A stretch of DNA of 64,000 bases from Micromonospora olivasterospora (lineage in GTDB: Bacteria; Actinomycetota; Actinomycetes; Mycobacteriales; Micromonosporaceae). The notes beneath the pieces were generated by a model that worked only from the letters and a program-made list of their open reading frames with translations, ran no database searches and was not told the DNA's origin. Shown here piece by piece: positions 1-8,852 of the stretch. The stretch is from the NCBI RefSeq assembly GCF_007830265.1, contig NZ_VLKE01000001.1, positions 2,294,001 through 2,358,000 of the forward strand, read 5' to 3'. A program made the position numbers and the translations under genes. How positions within the stretch are numbered: the stretch's first letter is position 1; each line of letters starts with the position of its first letter.

Positions 1-59
1 CGTTTGATCCGCAGGCTCTGCGGGTCGAGCCGGACGATGCCCGCCTCAGCCAAGTTCAT
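1..59 (-). CDS. Start of an unidentified gene, cut by the window edge
   Basis: An ATG at 59 opens a frame that runs off the window (MNLAEAGIVRLDPQSLRIK). It overlaps the end of the desaturase frame by 14 bases, so it is probably the third gene of the acyl-AMP ligase/desaturase operon. Nineteen residues are too few to name it. Confidence 0.4.
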   Translation of the reverse strand, partial: MNLAEAGIVRLDPQSLRIK

Positions 60-918
60 GCTCCTCCTCCCTCGCTTTTCCCGCGCGGTATCGCACGTCG
101 TGTGCGAGGCCGAGCTTCTCGAACACCCGGATCACGCTTCCGGTCAGGTCCAGCTGCCAGAAGCTCTGGCGGTTGTGGGCGATCGACGGCTGCGCGTGGT
201 GGTTGTTGTGCCAGGAGCCGCCGACGGTGATCGGCGCGAGCCCGGCGATGTTGCCGCTGCCGTCTCGCGTCGGATGCGGCCGGTTGCCGATCAGGTGCCC
301 GAGCGAGTTCACGGTCCAGGTGACGTGGTCGAGCACGAACATGCGGGCGAACCCGCCCCACAGCAGCCCCGCGAGGGCGTCGACTGGGCGGCCGGTGACC
401 GCGAAGGCACCCAGAGCCGGCAGGACGAGCCCGGCACCTACCCACCAGGCGTAGTAGCGGTCGATCGTCATCACCCGCCGGTCGTGCAGCAGGTCGGTGA
501 CCCGGCGGTCCCAGCCGGTCTGGTCCACCGTGAACAGCCAGCCCATGTGGCCGTGCCAGAAGCCGGCCAGCGCACCGGCCAGACCCGGACCCCGCGGCCT
601 CGGCGAATGCGGGTCGCCGTCACGGTCGGCGAAGGCGTGATGCTTGCGGTGCACCGAGACCCAGAACAGAATCGTCCCCTGCGCCGCCATGCTCCCGGCG
701 CCTCCCAGCGCGGCGGTCAGGACCGGCCCAGCCCTGAAGGACCGATGCGTGAAGAAGCGGTGCAGGCCGCCCTCGACGCCGATCGAGGTCACGAGGTACA
801 TGCCGGTGAAGACCGCGAGGTGCCACCAGTGGAAGCCGCTGAGGACCTCGAGCACGATCGCGCCTGCGAAGCCCGCGGTCGAGAGCAGGACGTGGAGGTA
901 CGCCCACCGGCGCATCAT
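46..918 (-). CDS. Acyl-CoA/acyl-lipid desaturase (membrane di-iron type)
   Basis: 290 residues. The three histidine boxes of membrane fatty-acid desaturases are present: HRFFTH (53-58), HRKHH (90-94) and HNNHH (237-241), with hydrophobic segments between them. The family introduces a cis double bond (usually delta-9) into an activated acyl chain, using O2 and an external electron donor. The start overlaps the stop of the upstream acyl-AMP ligase by four bases, so the two are translationally coupled and probably act on one acyl chain. No fused cytochrome b5 or ferredoxin domain is seen. Whether the substrate is acyl-CoA, acyl-ACP or a lipid cannot be read from the sequence. Confidence 0.85.
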   Translation of the reverse strand: MMRRWAYLHVLLSTAGFAGAIVLEVLSGFHWWHLAVFTGMYLVTSIGVEGGLHRFFTHRSFRAGPVLTAALGGAGSMAAQGTILFWVSVHRKHHAFADRDGDPHSPRPRGPGLAGALAGFWHGHMGWLFTVDQTGWDRRVTDLLHDRRVMTIDRYYAWWVGAGLVLPALGAFAVTGRPVDALAGLLWGGFARMFVLDHVTWTVNSLGHLIGNRPHPTRDGSGNIAGLAPITVGGSWHNNHHAQPSIAHNRQSFWQLDLTGSVIRVFEKLGLAHDVRYRAGKAREEEHELG

Positions 919-2456
919 CGGGTGCCCGCCGACAGGTACTCCTCGCGGGTATGCCGGCGGCGTGGCTTGCCACTGGTGGTCATCGCGATGGCGCCGGGCC
1001 GTACGAGCCGTACGTCCGAGGGCCTTACGCCGTGGTCCGCCGTGACCGCCGCGACGATGCGGCCCTCGAGCTGTGCGAGTTCGTCGGCGCGTCTGACCTC
1101 GGCCATGACCACCAGCCTCTCCTCGGTCGGGCCGGGCACTGAGAAGGCGACCGCCCGGCGGATCCGCGCGTCGGTCGCGAGGACGGACCGCTCGATGTCG
1201 TGCGGGTAGAGGTTTCGTCCCGCGATGATGACGAGATCGCTGAGCCGGCCGGTGACGAACAGCTCGCCTCCGCGCAGATAGCCCAGATCCCCGGTGCGCA
1301 GAATCCCCGCCTCGAACGTCCGGGCCGTCAGCTCCGGCCTCTGGTAGTAGCCGGCCGCGACTCCGGGCCCGGACACCCGGATCTCCCCGACCTCGCCCTC
1401 AGGAAGAGCGCGTCCGGACTCGGGCTCGACAATGCGTAACTGAACGTCGCTCGCCGGGCGGCCACAGCTGACCACCTCGGTCCCGTCGAGGCGCTCGAAC
1501 CGGAGCGGATCGCCTTCGGCCCGGGCGGTCACCATCAGGGTCGCCTCGGCCAGCCCGTAACAAGGGATCAACGCGGCGGGGTTGAAGCCGTACGGCTCGA
1601 AGCGTTCCTGGAAGCGGCGCAGCGCGGCGGGTGAGATGGGCTCCGAACCACAGAAGAGGTGCCGCAGGCTCGACAGGCCGACCGCGTCTTCCGCGTCGCA
1701 CATCTCGAGGGCGAAGTTGGGCGCGACCGAGATCGTGGCCCGATAGTCCGAGACCGCCTGTAGCCACCGGGACGGTCGCTGCACGAAGTGCCCGGGCGAC
1801 ATCATCACCAACGGCCAGCCTCCGTACAGCGCCAGCATGAGGGTCCCGATCATCCCCATGTCGTGATAGGGAGGCAGCCAGGAAACCCCTACCCGGTCCG
1901 GGTCCTCACCGATCCGCACCGAGATCGAGCGACAGTTGCTCACCAGATTGGCGTGGGTGAGCGCGATGGCCTTCGGATCGTCCGTCGACCCTGAGGTGTA
2001 CTGCAGAACGGCCGGTGCGGACGGTGGCTCATCCGGGACGCGGCGGGCAGGCTCCGACCTTCCGACCGGCGCGACGATGACCGGTACGCCGAGATCCGCC
2101 ACCGCCTCGCACGACTCCGCGATCACCACACACGGGGCACAGTCGCCGACGATCGCGGAAACGCGCCGGGTCGTCCGCCGCGACGCCGGCGGATAGGCGG
2201 GTACGGCCGTAGCGCCGGCCAGCAGCACCCCGAAGAGCGCAGCCACGTAGTCAAGCCCCGGCGGCAACGCCAGTACAACTCGCGTCCCGGGCTCCACAAA
2301 CCGGGCAACCGCCGAAGCCCGCTCGTACAGCTCAGCATAGCTCCAGCTCACGGCGCTACCACTCGTACCGTCAACCAAAAACCGGTAGGCAACCCGAGCC
2401 GGCTCCTCCGCGGCCCGGGCAGCCAAGATCCCCGGCAACCATCCAGCCGCGGCCAT
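915..2456 (-). CDS. Fatty acyl-AMP ligase (FadD32/FAAL-like)
   Basis: 513 residues of the ANL adenylate-forming superfamily. The phosphate-binding motif YTSGSTDDPKAI begins at residue 153, followed by SWLPPYHDMGMIG, which is typical of the fatty acyl-AMP ligase branch. The C-terminal adenylation subdomain is present (RTGDLGYL, GRLSDLVIIAGRNLYPHDIE). FAALs activate a fatty acid as acyl-AMP and hand it to an acyl carrier protein, often a PKS or NRPS loading module. The length is shorter than many FAALs. The ATG follows GGAGG closely. It is first in an operon with the desaturase, which suggests modification of a lipid tail; no carrier protein or PKS is visible inside the window. Confidence 0.85.
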   Translation of the reverse strand: MAAAGWLPGILAARAAEEPARVAYRFLVDGTSGSAVSWSYAELYERASAVARFVEPGTRVVLALPPGLDYVAALFGVLLAGATAVPAYPPASRRTTRRVSAIVGDCAPCVVIAESCEAVADLGVPVIVAPVGRSEPARRVPDEPPSAPAVLQYTSGSTDDPKAIALTHANLVSNCRSISVRIGEDPDRVGVSWLPPYHDMGMIGTLMLALYGGWPLVMMSPGHFVQRPSRWLQAVSDYRATISVAPNFALEMCDAEDAVGLSSLRHLFCGSEPISPAALRRFQERFEPYGFNPAALIPCYGLAEATLMVTARAEGDPLRFERLDGTEVVSCGRPASDVQLRIVEPESGRALPEGEVGEIRVSGPGVAAGYYQRPELTARTFEAGILRTGDLGYLRGGELFVTGRLSDLVIIAGRNLYPHDIERSVLATDARIRRAVAFSVPGPTEERLVVMAEVRRADELAQLEGRIVAAVTADHGVRPSDVRLVRPGAIAMTTSGKPRRRHTREEYLSAGTR

Positions 2457-2762
2457 GGTCCTCCCTCTCCCCGTTATGGAGACGCGTGCTCAAGAGTATC
2501 GACTGATACCGACGTTGCTGCCCAGCGCGAACCGGGGGTTGAGGAACATCGGAACGAAAGTCACGCAGCTTCCCCCTCTTCATAGTCGACTTTGGCGTTT
2601 GTGCTGATTTAGGTTTTTTGTGGGGCCCGGGTGTATTACGACTTGGTGCGCGAAAACTGAGCTAACCGCTTCGATCATGAGAGTGGTTGGCGGGAAGATC
2701 ACGATCGGGCGCTGTTACGTTGGCGGATCGGTGGACACGCCGAGCCGCGCCACCGGGCACTG
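2457..2762. other. Non-coding stretch between the acyl ligase and an IS remnant
   Basis: This holds the promoter region of the acyl ligase operon (minus strand). No gene is supported. It is slightly A/T-richer around 2600-2640 than its surroundings. Confidence 0.5.
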
Positions 2763-3029
2763 TCAGATGGCTCGGGCCAGTTCCCGTAGACGCGGCGGCC
2801 ACCCGCAGACCGGGCGGGGCGTCAGCGGCGAGTTCGTAGTGTCCGCGTCGGAGATTACCGCTCGACCAGCGACTCCTCCACATCCCGGCACGAGAGGTTG
2901 AACCGCCAGATACCAACGGACCGCCAGCACGATCACCTCGGGCGGGAACCGGAACCCGACGAACGCCGACGCAGGCGGAGACCAGGACCGGACACGAGTC
3001 GACGACCTCACCGATCCAGCAGACCACAC
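2763..3029 (-). pseudogene. Remnant of an IS6-family transposase N-terminus
   Basis: The minus-strand frame contains FRFPPEVIVLAVRWYL, the conserved start of IS6-type DDE transposases. A shift to the neighbouring frame continues with FNLSCRDVEESLVER, the expected next block (usual form: FGLSYRDVEELLAERG). The DDE catalytic core is missing. It is a short, frameshifted relic. Confidence 0.65.
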
Positions 3030-3189
3030 CCGGCAAACCGGAGTCGATCATGCTTTCGCCCGGCGCAACAGACCCCGATCAGGTTGCAGAGACCCGAGCT
3101 GCCACCCACCGCTCACCCGAAGACGGGAGCCGGACAACGCCGTGTCGGGCCACTCCAGGGGTGTTCTGTCAGCCGGCGCTCGACGGCGA

Positions 3190-4632
3190 CTACCCCAGGT
3201 CGTTTCCAGCATGGCGAGGGCTGCTGTTCAGCTTGGAGCGGCGGTAGCCGTACAGGGCGTAGATGACTATGCCGAGGAGGAACCAAGCGGCGAAGCGGAG
3301 CCACGTCACGGGGTTGAGGAAGGTGACCAGGCAGATCGAGAAGAGCGCCCCGAGCGCCGGGACCACCGGCATCCCGGGCAGCCGGAACGTTCGCGGCGCG
3401 TCCGGACGGCGGTAGCGCAGCACGATCACCGCGATGCAGACCACCACGAACGCGAGCAGGATGCCGATGTTGGTCAGCTCGGCGGCCCGCCGGATCGGCA
3501 GGAAGCCAGCGAGCAGCGCCGAGCCGGTCCCGACGATCCAGGTGATCCGGGTCGGGACTCGGCGGACCGGGTGAAGGTTGGCGAACCAGGCCGGTAGCAG
3601 GCCGTCGCGGCTCATTGAGAGCCAGACCCGGCTGACCCCGAGCATGTAGGTGAACATCACCGTCAGGATCCCGATGATCGCCCCGACCGCGACGACACTG
3701 GCCAGCCCGGACAGCCCCGCCGCGGCGAACGCCGAGGAGAAGCCGCTTTCCGGGTCGATGTCCCGGTAGTTCTGCATGCCGGTGAGGACCAGCGTGGCAA
3801 GCACGTACAGCACCATCGAGATGACCAGCGACCAGATGATCGCCTGTGGTACATGCCGACGTGCCTCCCGCGACTCCTCCGCGGCGGTGCTCAACGCGTC
3901 GTACCCGAAGACGGCGAAGAAGACCGTGGCGGCGCCGGTGATCGTGCCGCCGACCCCGTACGGGAAGAACGGTGAGTAGTTCCCGGCCTTCACGTAGAAG
4001 AAGCCGACCGCGATCACCAGCAGCACCACGCCGACCTTCAGCCCGACCACGATGGCCTCGATCCGCGCCGCCGTCTTGATCCCGCGGTTCAACAGGTACG
4101 CGATCAGCAGGCAGAGCAGCATCGCGAACAGGTCGACCACGTGTCCGTCGCCGGTGCCCGGTGCCCCCAGCATCCAGGCCGGCAGGTTGACGCCCAGCTC
4201 CCCGACGAGGAAGCCGAGGTAGCCGGAGATGCCGATGGCTACCACGGCCACGATCGCGGTGTACTCCAGCAGCAGGTCCCAACCGATGAACCAGCCGACC
4301 AGCTCACCGAGGACCGCGTAGCCGTAGGTGTAGGCAGAGCCGGCCTTCGGGATCATGCCCGCGAACTCGGCGTACGACAGTGCCGCCGCCGCGCTGGCCA
4401 GGCCCGCGATCAGGAACGACACCAGGACGGCCGGGCCGGCGGTCTGGTTGGCGACCGCCCCGGCCAGGGCGAAGATGCCGGCGCCGATGATGCCGCCGAC
4501 CCCGATCGCGGTGAGCTGCCACAGTCCGAGCGAGCGGGACAGCCCCTCCTCGGTCTCCTCGGTAAGTTCCTCGACCGGCTTGCGCCGGAAGATCGGCGGC
4601 AGACCTTCACTCGCTGCTCCCTTCTGGTGCAT
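3190..4632 (-). CDS. APC-family amino acid permease
   Basis: 480 residues with about twelve hydrophobic segments. The first transmembrane segment carries GVGGIIGAGIF, the substrate-contact loop of the amino acid-polyamine-organocation superfamily (CAT/YfnA-like branch), and EFAGMIPKAGSAYTY follows in TM3. Predicted role: secondary uptake of amino acids across the cytoplasmic membrane; the substrate is not determined. I chose the ATG at 4632 because GAGAGGAAAG lies just upstream. The frame is open for 40 more codons, but that extension is basic, unlike the family, and lacks a ribosome site. Confidence 0.85.
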   Translation of the reverse strand: MHQKGAASEGLPPIFRRKPVEELTEETEEGLSRSLGLWQLTAIGVGGIIGAGIFALAGAVANQTAGPAVLVSFLIAGLASAAAALSYAEFAGMIPKAGSAYTYGYAVLGELVGWFIGWDLLLEYTAIVAVVAIGISGYLGFLVGELGVNLPAWMLGAPGTGDGHVVDLFAMLLCLLIAYLLNRGIKTAARIEAIVVGLKVGVVLLVIAVGFFYVKAGNYSPFFPYGVGGTITGAATVFFAVFGYDALSTAAEESREARRHVPQAIIWSLVISMVLYVLATLVLTGMQNYRDIDPESGFSSAFAAAGLSGLASVVAVGAIIGILTVMFTYMLGVSRVWLSMSRDGLLPAWFANLHPVRRVPTRITWIVGTGSALLAGFLPIRRAAELTNIGILLAFVVVCIAVIVLRYRRPDAPRTFRLPGMPVVPALGALFSICLVTFLNPVTWLRFAAWFLLGIVIYALYGYRRSKLNSSPRHAGNDLG

Positions 4633-4773
4633 GCCGCTTTCCTCTCCCGCGTTGAAGCCGGACGACCTACCACGTTGGCCGTTGACGCCCCAACTCAGCA
4701 ACGAGAGGAGCTGCATTCGGATGCGGTGTGTTGCCCCTGCCCGCCGACACACGACGCATGCAAATGCTTTTAG

Positions 4774-5700
4774 CTATGCAGGCAACGTTCGATCCATACG
4801 ATTGCCCTCCGGGCTCATAGTCCTTTGGAGCCGGGAGGGAAGGAGCGAGCAAATAAGCTGCACGGGTGTCTTCCGGATTTCCGGGGGCGCCCTATCCAAT
4901 CTCAAGCGCGGTGGGCAGTCAGCCGGTGCTGCATGCGGTGCTCGACACCCGCATAGTTGATACCAATGGATCTCAAGGCGATCGACTCCGGCGGGTAGAA
5001 CTGGTGCGAATGTCAGGCGAGCGTCGCGGGGCTCCATTCCAAGCATCGTTCGAAGCAGGAGTAAGGGCGCGCCCGTGGACCAGGCTTGCGGGCTGCAGGC
5101 CGTGGGATACTCCACGGGATAGTTGGTTAGCGAGCGGTCGTATCCGGCGAAGGCCTCCGGGAGGCGCCCATTAAAGTATTTCGCTGCCGTAAACATGCCT
5201 TCGGCGATCGCTGCGGCCTCGGCGTCGAAGCAGTACCGGCGCAGCCCCCATGCGATTACTGAGTTATCGAACGGCCATACGGTTCCGACGTGGTATCCGA
5301 TGGGATTGTAGCGAGCCTCTCCCTCGGCCAACGATCGTACGCCCCAGCCGTTGAACAGGCGCTTTCCCATTAGATGCTGAACGAGTTGCGGAGCTTTCTC
5401 CTCATCGACGGTGCCGCTCCACAACAAGTTGCCGATATTCGAATGACAGGATGCTCAGCTGGCGCCCGCCGGGATCTTTCCATTTCTAGCTCTTTGACCA
5501 GCGCTTCATCCCCAGTCCAGAGTTCGTATTCATCAAGGAAAATTGCGAACAGGGGGTGCGTCCACGAATCCATAGTATGGCCCGTGCGGTTGTTCCTCGA
5601 AGGCCGCCGTCTCGCCGTATCGCACCTCATGCATGATTTTTCCTGGCTCGACCGCCCCATCTATCTGGCGGAACATCCAGCCCACGTCGAGCCGCACGAT
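4774..5700 (-). pseudogene. Broken glycogen-debranching (amylo-alpha-1,6-glucosidase type) enzyme
   Basis: Pieces of one glycoside hydrolase lie in order. PGKIMHEVRYGE and YYGFVDAPP (about 5690-5590) are followed, after a frameshift, by HPLFAIFLDEYELWTGDEAL. Then comes a gap where about 200 residues are missing, and then the C-terminus from about 5450 (LLWSGTVDEEKA, RYNPIGYHVGTVWPFDN, YPTACSPQAW). The family usually has 600-700 residues. Base composition is visibly less G+C-rich than the flanks, which suggests foreign or long-decaying DNA. The last ~60 codons are not family-like. Confidence 0.75.
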
Positions 5701-5872
5701 CACCGAGGTACCCGACGGCTTCCCCGCCCTCGTGCTCTGGAAGTTCCGGCTCGCCTCACTCGGCACCCAGCTCGTCACCTGGACCACCCTCGGGCTGCTC
5801 TTCGGCGCGCTCACCGAACGCAGCCTCCGCACCCGGTCCGCCCCGGCCGCCCGTCCGACGGTCACCGCCTGA
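5699..5872 (+). pseudogene. C-terminal remnant of a CbtA-like cobalt transporter subunit
   Basis: Reading ITEVPDGFPALVLWKFRLAS then LGTQLVTWTTLGLLFGALTE to a stop, this resembles the last helices of CbtA-family membrane proteins (…FPADLLWxFRLASLGTQ…). Everything upstream is missing and the fragment abuts the dead hydrolase. CbtA is typically under cobalamin riboswitch control, which fits the B12 theme of this part of the window. Confidence 0.5.
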
Positions 5873-6134
5873 GACAGCGGGCGTCGGTATCGCCGGCCAT
5901 CGCACCACGGCGCAGCACCGTCGTTGCCGGGAACGAGCGGTGGGACGTCAGCCCGACTGGTGTCCGCCCCTGTGCGCCACGCACTCAGGGGGCGGACACT
6001 GCGGCGTTGTCGACTTGATCCCGTACGGTGCCGCGCCTGTGACGCCGCACGACCATGCGGGTCCACGCGCTGAGCCCGCTGATCCGGTCGGCCAGCCAGA
6101 ACGGCGGCAAGGAATCTCCGCCGCGAACGACACG

Positions 6135-6300
6135 GGGACCCGGGCCGCTTGAAGTAGGCCGCCCCGTCGACCACCCAGACCCGACCGTCACGTACGGCCG
6201 GCAGGTCCGCCCAACCGGGCCGAGCTATGCCGCGGACAGCTCGTCCAAGGTCCGGTCGGCCGTAGCGCCACACGGGCCGAAACCACCAGGTCGGGGCTAG
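6135..6300 (-). pseudogene. Remnant of a BtuF-like periplasmic binding protein
   Basis: The minus frame reads DLGRAVRGIARPGWADLPAV and then DGRVWVVDGAAYFKRPG. This is the C-terminal block of cobalamin/iron-complex binding proteins (…PGWxxLPAVRxGRVWAVDGxAYFxRPGPR). The rest is missing or frameshifted. It lies tail to tail with the CbtA-like remnant. Confidence 0.5.
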
Positions 6301-6680
6301 GTCCGCGATCGCGGACCGCTCGTGGGGACGGCGCGCAGAAGCGGCGAACCGTGCAGCGTCAACGTGTGGACGCGGAACTGGCCGTCGGGATCGCCGAGAT
6401 CCACGACGCCTCGCCGCCTGCGGCAGCCCGCCGGTTCAGGAAGGGCTGGCGAGTCGGCTGATCGCCCGCCGGCGCCCGATTCGCGCTCGTCCATGCGGGG
6501 CGTAGTACGCGGCTGCCGTGCAGCGCTGCCGTTACGCTTACCGACCGCCGCCGCACTTAGTTGAGCGCTGCCAGGTTCCGGGGCGCCCCTGCTCGGCTTC
6601 GTCGTGATCGGCGCGGTCGCCTGCCGACGCCATCGAGTCATGCTGATCTCGCCGGCCTGCGCCGGCGGGGCGACGTGTCG
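6301..6680. other. No gene supported
   Basis: Only short frames without family features on either strand. It is probably further decay of the cobalamin-transport remnants to the left. Confidence 0.4.
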
Positions 6681-6718
6681 GCTGTCCGGCCGCCGCGCGT
6701 CACGGACGGCCGGACAGC
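6681..6718 (-). terminator. Hairpin terminator of the superoxide dismutase operon
   Basis: A 12-bp perfect stem (6681-6692 with 6707-6718) and a 14-nt loop lie about 110 bases beyond the last gene of the sod operon. There is no U tract, as is common in actinomycetes. Confidence 0.5.
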
Positions 6719-6828
6719 TGCTCCGCTACTCGCGCACGGTGCCGGCAGAGAAAGCACCGCTGGCTGCCGAGACAATCACCGCCGGGAAGGGACGGCCACC
6801 CGACTTCGCGCGTTTGGCCGATGCCCAC

Positions 6829-7098
6829 TCAGGCCGTATGCGGGTGTGCCGTCTCTGCCACAACCAGGGCCAGCTCCCGCACCACCTCTTGCAGGGATTG
6901 GCCGGTCTGCGCGCCGACCAGGCTCAGCGCGAGGTCCGCGAGCAGGTAGAAGCCAAGGGTCCGGGCTTGCTCGGACTCGAATGAGGCGAGGAGTTCCTCC
7001 GCGCCCGCAAGGTCACCGCAGCGCTTCGCAGCGATGACCCCGGCCGCACGTTGAACGAGGTCTGCCGCGACAGGGACCGAGTCCGCCGCTCCGGTCAC
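6829..7098 (-). CDS. Small helical protein coupled to superoxide dismutase
   Basis: 89 residues starting at a GTG that overlaps the sod stop (GTGA). I do not recognise a family. The sequence is Ala/Leu-rich and predicted helical ([35 protein letters not shown]), with one cysteine, and has no signal peptide or membrane segment. The overlap implies translational coupling and hence a role linked to the dismutase, for example in stability or metallation; that role is inference. Confidence 0.6.
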   Translation of the reverse strand: MTGAADSVPVAADLVQRAAGVIAAKRCGDLAGAEELLASFESEQARTLGFYLLADLALSLVGAQTGQSLQEVVRELALVVAETAHPHTA

Positions 7099-7709
7099 AG
7101 CTTCGGTGCCGCGGCGCGGGCGGCATCGAAGCGGGCGGTGACGTCGGCCCAGTTCACCAGGTCCCACAGCCGGTCCACGTAGTCCGGACGCACGTTGCGG
7201 TACTGCAGGTAGTACGCGTGCTCCCAGGCGTCGAACACCAGCAGCGGAGTGGCGCCCTGCCCGACGTTGCCGTGGTGGTCGTACACCTGCTCCACGATCA
7301 GCCGCTGGCCCAGCGGTTCCCATGCCAGCACGCCCCACCCAGAGCCCTGCACGCTCTTGGTCGCCGCCGAGAGTTGCCCGGCCATGCCGTCGAACGAGCC
7401 GAAGTGCTCGTCGATTGCTGCGGCCAGCTCCCCGCCTGGGCGGTCGCCGCCGTCCGGGGACAGGTTGTTCCAGAAGATCGAGTGCAGCACATGCCCGGAC
7501 AGGTTGAACGCGAACGTCTTCTCCAGCCCGACCAACGCCGCGAAGTCGCCCTTCTCCCGGGCCTCAGCCAGCTGCTCCAGGGCATCGTTGCTGCCCTTCA
7601 CATAAGCCGCGTGGTGCTTGCTGTGGTGCAGCTCCAGGATCTCGCCGGACATCGCCGGCTCCAAGGCGCCGTAGTCGTACGGCATGTCGGGCAGCGTGTA
7701 GACGCCCAC
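7095..7709 (-). CDS. sodA: Superoxide dismutase, Fe/Mn family
   Basis: 204 residues, the usual length. Converts superoxide to O2 and H2O2 in the cytoplasm. Metal ligands are visible: H28 in LHHSKHH, the His of [10 protein letters not shown], and Asp/His of [12 protein letters not shown]. The DHHGN motif near the active site has His where many enzymes have Gln, as in mycobacterial Fe/Mn enzymes; Fe versus Mn cannot be settled by eye. The GTG at 7709 follows GAGGAG with six bases of spacing, and the family's [15 protein letters not shown] begins right after it. The longer open frame upstream (to 7994) lacks family similarity and covers the promoter. Confidence 0.92.
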   Translation of the reverse strand: MGVYTLPDMPYDYGALEPAMSGEILELHHSKHHAAYVKGSNDALEQLAEAREKGDFAALVGLEKTFAFNLSGHVLHSIFWNNLSPDGGDRPGGELAAAIDEHFGSFDGMAGQLSAATKSVQGSGWGVLAWEPLGQRLIVEQVYDHHGNVGQGATPLLVFDAWEHAYYLQYRNVRPDYVDRLWDLVNWADVTARFDAARAAAPKL

Positions 7710-7817
7710 CAGCGGCTCCTCATCTCGCGGTCCAGGGTGCGAGCGGACGGATGCCCCAGCAAAGGTCCGGATCATCGCAAGCCGAGGCACCCGTCCGCTA
7801 ATACCACTCTCTCGTAG

Positions 7818-7834
7818 TTGCCAGCTATTTGCAA
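7818..7834. promoter_or_regulatory. Nur-box-like operator upstream of superoxide dismutase
   Basis: On the minus strand: TTGCAA-ATAGC-TGGCAA. This matches the Streptomyces Nur (nickel regulator) consensus tTGCaa-N5-ttGCAA with one mismatch, about 110 bases before the sod start. In Streptomyces, Nur with nickel represses the Fe-type dismutase gene sodF. Site assignment is by pattern only. Confidence 0.5.
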
Positions 7835-8469
7835 CAAGCTCCCTGACTGTCGTCCGGATCCCGCCGTCGCCCCGCCGCTGCCGTCCCGGGCACCTTGGGC
7901 GATCCGAACGTTCTCCACACTCGCCGCCAACCTCATCGGGACCGACTCGCCATGGAAGGCCACGCGACCGGAGACGAAAGTCATGAGCAGTCACTGAAAT
8001 GTGATCTTCAGGCGTGTGGTTGCCGGGACACCACCGGCAGCTGACTGGAGAGGCTCTGCCACAAGCTGGTAGGACGTAGATGTCCCAGATGCCGTCGGGC
8101 AGAAGGACGACGCCCCGCCGCCGGTCACCGGCACGGTACGCCTGCGCGCGGCTGTGGTCATGGCATCAGCGCCGGGTGCATGATGCTGAGTTGACTGACC
8201 TTCGCCGGGTCGCGGTGATCGAAGAACAGCAGCAGTGGCTGCGCCTCGACGACGGTCAACTGCGCGAGGTCCCGGACCTGCGGCGGGTGACCACCGGCTT
8301 GCTCTGCCGCCCGCGCGCTGTCAGCCCTCCTGCCGCACGCGGGCATTGCATAGGTTCGACAACTATCGCCGTAAAGATCCACGCCCGGGCAGGACCAACA
8401 TGCCCGGAGTGGTTCTCGTGCACCCTCCGCGCAAATGAGCGTGACCGGTGAGACGATCCTGACACGTGG
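7835..8469. other. Divergent intergenic region between sod and nrd
   Basis: Open frames here (for example minus strand near 8158-8260) show no recognisable family and no convincing ribosome site. I see no supported gene. The sod and nrd promoters should lie at the two ends. Confidence 0.4.
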
Positions 8470-8517
8470 ACACGACATCTGGTGTTGCCCATTCGGTGGC
8501 GGCCACATATATGGTGT
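8470..8517 (+). promoter_or_regulatory. Tandem NrdR-type boxes of the nrd operon
   Basis: Two 16-mers, ACACGACATCTGGTGT (8470-8485) and GCCACATATATGGTGT (8502-8517), start exactly 32 bases apart. NrdR boxes (consensus ACAC-N8-GTGT type) occur as such pairs, about three helical turns apart, upstream of ribonucleotide reductase operons. Predicted role: (d)ATP-dependent repression by NrdR, which is not encoded here. Confidence 0.7.
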
Positions 8518-8540
8518 TCGGCGCAGCTGGTTCGGCCGGG

Positions 8541-8738
8541 TCCGAGTGGTGCGGTCGAGGCAAGAGGGAACCCGGTGCGAGTCCGGGACTGCCCCGCAGC
8601 GGTGAGTGGGAACGACCGCCGTCATCAAGCACTGGGCCCGGCCGGGCCTGGGAAGCGACGGCTAGTAGACGACCGGCGGCCCCGGTCAGGCCCGCGAGTC
8701 CGAAGACCTGCCAGCGCGCCGCACGTGCCGCGTGCGGC
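8541..8738 (+). promoter_or_regulatory. Cobalamin riboswitch of nrdAB
   Basis: The conserved cobalamin core is clear: AAGAGGGAAcCCGGTGCGAG, then TCCGGGACTGCCCCGCAGCG and GTGAGTGGG, and later GGGAAGCGACGG, with GACCTGCC closing the aptamer near 8712. A GC-rich hairpin follows (8718-8725 with 8731-8738) and may be the expression-platform terminator. The nrdA start lies 115 bases downstream. Streptomyces nrdABS is controlled in the same way, with B12 repressing the B12-independent reductase. Confidence 0.9.
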
Positions 8739-8852
8739 GGTCGGAGGCCGCGCGGGACGGCCGACGCCAGCAACCGGCCCGGCTCTGCCGCCGGGTCCGT
8801 TGGCGTTCACTCGCGCGTCCGAGGGCTATCGGCGACAGCGCGAGGAGAGATC

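Noticed and set aside
4633..4752. Forty-codon N-terminal extension of the amino acid permease
   Set aside because: No ribosome site, basic composition unlike the family, and a good GAGAGGAAAG before the internal ATG.
7710..7994. Extended N-terminus of the superoxide dismutase frame
   Set aside because: The extra 95 codons have no family similarity and contain the palindromic operator region.
8158..8628. Minus-strand frame between sod and nrd as a gene
   Set aside because: It overlaps the nrd regulatory boxes and riboswitch, lacks a ribosome site and resembles no family I can name.
8466..8852. Extended N-terminus of NrdA
   Set aside because: This sequence is the NrdR box and cobalamin riboswitch region; the ATG at 8853 has a proper ribosome site.
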